Source: Desulfobacterales bacterium (GTDB lineage Bacteria > Desulfobacterota > Desulfobacteria > Desulfobacterales > SpSt-501). Taken from it: a DNA stretch of 32,846 bases. Under the pieces are notes generated by a model. That model made no database searches and was not told the DNA's origin. It was given only the letters and a program-made list of their open reading frames with translations. This document shows, piece by piece, positions 30,701 through 32,846 of this stretch; within the stretch, counting starts at the first letter, position 1, and the number at the start of each line of letters is the position of its first letter. Location: contig JALOOU010000077.1 of the NCBI GenBank assembly GCA_025454255.1, positions 1 to 32,846 on the forward strand, in the 5' to 3' direction. Made by a program: the position numbers and the translations under genes.

Positions 30701-32401
30701 ATGGACACGACTTCCACCAAAGAGTTTCCCGGCCTGCGTCTGGGGGTGATCGGCGGGGTGTGCCTGGTGCTCCTCTCGCTGATCGGCATGGTGCATGCCT
30801 TCAATCAGCGGGAGATCGTGAGCGAGGTGATCTCCATGGGCCAGACCCTGCTGCTCTTCACCGCCGCCTTCGTGGCCTACATGGCCGCCGTGCGCACCCG
30901 GCCGAAGGCCCCCGGCCGGATCCTGGCCGCTGCCGTGACGGCCGGGGTGGTGATGACCGCCCTGCTGGCCCTGCTGGTCCTGATCGGCCAAACCGTCAAC
31001 ATGCGCCAGGTGTTCATCAATGCCTCCCCGGCCCTGTTCAACGCCCTGCTGTTCTATCAGGAAAATTTCGGCGCCGGGGCGGCCCTTCTGCTCCTGGCCG
31101 GCGCCGCGGTCGGTTTTTTCACGGGCCTGCTCCATCTCATGCCGGCTTTGGTGCGGCGGGCGTTGATTACCGGGCTCTGCAGCCTGGCGGTGGCCGGGAT
31201 GCTCCAGGACCTGATCGCCCCCGTGCTCTCCGCTTGGGGGCCGTTTGCCCCCATCGGGGAGTGGATCTTCTCCGGCAACGGGCTTTCCGTCAGCGGCGCA
31301 TTAACCCTGTTCATCTTGATCGCCGGCGGCACCGCCGCCTGGACGGCCAAAGGCGACACCGTCCGCCACAAGGTGATCCGGATGGAGGCCGGCCCCAAGC
31401 GCAGGCTGAAACTCGCCGCGCTCATGGCCGCGGCGCTGGTGCTGATCGTGCTCCCCCACGCGTTAGGCCTTTTTCTGAGCGAGGTGCTGACCATCGTCGG
31501 ACTTTATATCCTGCTCGGGCTGGGCCTCAACATCGTCGTCGGCTTCGCGGGTCTGCTCGACCTGGGCTATGTGGCCTTCTTCGCCATCGGCTCCTACACC
31601 GTGGCGATCCTGACATCGCCTGAAATCGGCCGCTTCACCATGACCTTCTGGCAGGCCCTGCCTTTCGCGATCATCTTCGGGGTGATCGCCGGGGTCATGC
31701 TGGGCGTCCCGGTCCTCAAAATGCGCGGGGACTACCTAGCCATCGCCACCCTCGGCTTCGGCGAGATCATCCGCATTTTGGTGCTTTCCGACGCGCTGCG
31801 CCCCTGGCTGGGAGGCGCTCAGGGAATCGGCAAGATCGCCAAAGCCCAGATCGGCGAGATGGAGTTCGCAACCCCACAGGAGGTCTATTACCTGCTGCTG
31901 GCCGGCTGCATCCTGGTGGGATTCATCTCCTGGCGGCTGCGCGACTCGCGCTTGGGCCGCGCCTGGATGGCGATGCGCGAGGACGAGGATGTCGCCCAGG
32001 CCATGGGCATCAACCTGGTGGCCACGAAGCTGCTCGCCTTTGCCACCGGCGCCGGATTCTCGGCGTTGAGCGGCGCCATTTTCGCCTCGAAGATCGGCTC
32101 GGTCTACCCCCACAGCTTCAACGTGATGATCTCGATCAACATTCTGTGCGTGATCATCGTGGGCGGCATGGGCAGCATGCCCGGGGTGGTGGTCGGGGCC
32201 CTGGCCCTGGTCGGGCTGCCCGAGCTCCTGCGGGAGTTCGCCGAGTACCGGCTGCTGGTCTACGGCGCCGCACTGGTCGCCATGATGCTCCTGCGGCCGG
32301 AGGGGCTTTGGCCGGAGGCCACCCACCAGCGCGAGCTGCACGACTCGACAGAGCCTGCGGCCACCCCCGCAGCGGGTGCGGCCGCCGCCCCTCCGGGATA
32401 G
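30701..32401 (+). CDS. LIV-type ABC transporter permease LivM-like, with long N-terminal extension
   Basis: This permease has 566 residues, against about 300-430 in usual LivM proteins. The LivM core is at about 255-545: EVLTIVGLYILLGLGLNIVVGFAGLLDLGYVAFFAIGSY, VLKMRGDYLAIATLGFGEIIRI, the coupling segment SRLGRAWMAMREDEDVAQAMGINLVATKLLAF, and MGSMPGVVVGALALVGLPELLREF. The preceding 250 residues hold about six more hydrophobic segments (LGVIGGVCLVLLSLIGM, GQTLLLFTAAFVAYMAAV, ILAAAVTAGVVMTALLALLVL and others). The C-terminal tail is Ala/Pro-rich. ATG 30701 lies 9 bases after the livH stop; GTG 30692, right at that stop, is an alternative. The extension is membrane-embedded but its role is unknown. 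Confidence 0.92.
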   Translation: MDTTSTKEFPGLRLGVIGGVCLVLLSLIGMVHAFNQREIVSEVISMGQTLLLFTAAFVAYMAAVRTRPKAPGRILAAAVTAGVVMTALLALLVLIGQTVNMRQVFINASPALFNALLFYQENFGAGAALLLLAGAAVGFFTGLLHLMPALVRRALITGLCSLAVAGMLQDLIAPVLSAWGPFAPIGEWIFSGNGLSVSGALTLFILIAGGTAAWTAKGDTVRHKVIRMEAGPKRRLKLAALMAAALVLIVLPHALGLFLSEVLTIVGLYILLGLGLNIVVGFAGLLDLGYVAFFAIGSYTVAILTSPEIGRFTMTFWQALPFAIIFGVIAGVMLGVPVLKMRGDYLAIATLGFGEIIRILVLSDALRPWLGGAQGIGKIAKAQIGEMEFATPQEVYYLLLAGCILVGFISWRLRDSRLGRAWMAMREDEDVAQAMGINLVATKLLAFATGAGFSALSGAIFASKIGSVYPHSFNVMISINILCVIIVGGMGSMPGVVVGALALVGLPELLREFAEYRLLVYGAALVAMMLLRPEGLWPEATHQRELHDSTEPAATPAAGAAAAPPG

Positions 32402-32413
32402 AAGGAGCATTCC

Positions 32414-32846
32414 ATGGCGGTCATCACCATTCAGAATATCACCAAGCAGTTCGGCGGTCTGGTCGCGATCGAAAACCTGGATCTCACGGTCAAAGAGCGG
32501 AGCATCCACAGCGTCATCGGGCCGAACGGTGCCGGCAAGACGACCCTGTTCAACTGCATCACCGGGTTTTACCGCCCCGAGATCGGGCAGATTTTCCTGG
32601 AGGACTATCCCCTGGTGGGGTTGAACCCGGACCAGATCGTGCGCCACGGGATCGCCCGCACCTACCAGAACATCCGGTTGTTCCCCAATCTCACCGCCCT
32701 GGAGAACATCCTGGTAGGCCAGCACAGCCACCTGCATGCCAATTTCTTCGGCATCGTCTTCGGCTCCCGCGCCACCCGCCGGGAGGAGAAGCAGGCGAAC
32801 GAAGAGGCGCTGAACCTGCTGCGGTTCGTCAACCTGACGGGCAAGG
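32414..32846 (+). CDS. LIV-type ABC transporter ATP-binding protein LivG-like (partial)
   Basis: This is the first 144 residues of the ATPase subunit; the gene continues past the window end. ATG 32414 follows GGAG at 7 bases and lies 12 bases after the livM stop. Visible are ITIQNITKQFGGLVAIENLDL, Walker A GPNGAGKTTLFNCITGFYRP (about 36-55), and the Q-loop region GIARTYQNIRLFPNLTALENILVG, all diagnostic of LivG. The segment HANFFGIVFGSRATRREEKQANEEAL matches the helical insert of that subfamily. The signature motif, Walker B and the second ATPase gene must lie beyond the edge. It powers import through the two permeases upstream. Confidence 0.94.
   Translation, partial: MAVITIQNITKQFGGLVAIENLDLTVKERSIHSVIGPNGAGKTTLFNCITGFYRPEIGQIFLEDYPLVGLNPDQIVRHGIARTYQNIRLFPNLTALENILVGQHSHLHANFFGIVFGSRATRREEKQANEEALNLLRFVNLTGK

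Noticed and set aside
29677..31623. 648-codon plus-strand frame across both permease genes
   Set aside because: It is the +1 shadow of livH and livM, with an Arg/Gly/His-rich translation and no domain.

Overview
The window looks like a chromosome segment from a GC-rich, Gram-negative, flagellated, metabolically versatile bacterium. My best guess is Desulfobacterota (a former deltaproteobacterium). This is an inference from the gene mix: a TctABC system, a LIV-type ABC transporter, a PEP-CTERM protein, an MsrAB fusion, REP-type Y1 transposases and an orphan PAS histidine kinase. It is not a marker-based assignment, and no rRNA, tRNA or CRISPR was seen.

Positions 1-4300 are visibly more AT-rich than the rest. 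They hold an IclR-type regulator gene followed on the same strand by tctB, tctA and tctC (cut by the window edge), a tripartite tricarboxylate transporter. The same palindrome, TACTAT-N-ATAGTA, lies in front of both iclR and tctB. The block ends at the 3' remnant of a tyrosine recombinase gene, so it is probably an acquired island. Positions 4300-9000 are a mobile and decaying zone. It contains a degenerate REP-type Y1 transposase element, a truncated TPR gene, an ISL3-like transposase scrap, a frameshifted PEP-CTERM gene, a small excisionase-type HTH gene, and an intact Y1 transposase element bounded by near-perfect inverted repeats.

Positions 9000-17040 are mostly minus-strand housekeeping and stress genes. 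They encode a YhcH-type protein, a likely ybaK-msrAB-sulP-usp operon, a divergent membrane PAS histidine kinase, a small unknown protein and a HAD phosphatase with a duplicated zinc-ribbon-like tail. Positions 17290-25500 hold priA, a small membrane protein, a protein with an internal duplication, a lipoprotein, a Dabb protein coupled to a thioredoxin-like protein, fliN, glpK and a ProX-type prolyl-tRNA editing protein.

Positions 25700-32846 form a plus-strand catabolic and transport cluster. An ornithine cyclodeaminase-family enzyme and a DAO-family FAD oxidoreductase are followed by the binding protein, two permeases (one with about 250 extra N-terminal residues) and the first ATPase of a LIV-type ABC transporter, which runs off the edge. 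I infer uptake of an amino acid, imino acid or opine-like compound with cytoplasmic oxidation or reduction of it. This cluster, the shared IclR palindromes, the inverted-repeat-bounded Y1 transposon and the HAD tail duplication are the most interesting parts.
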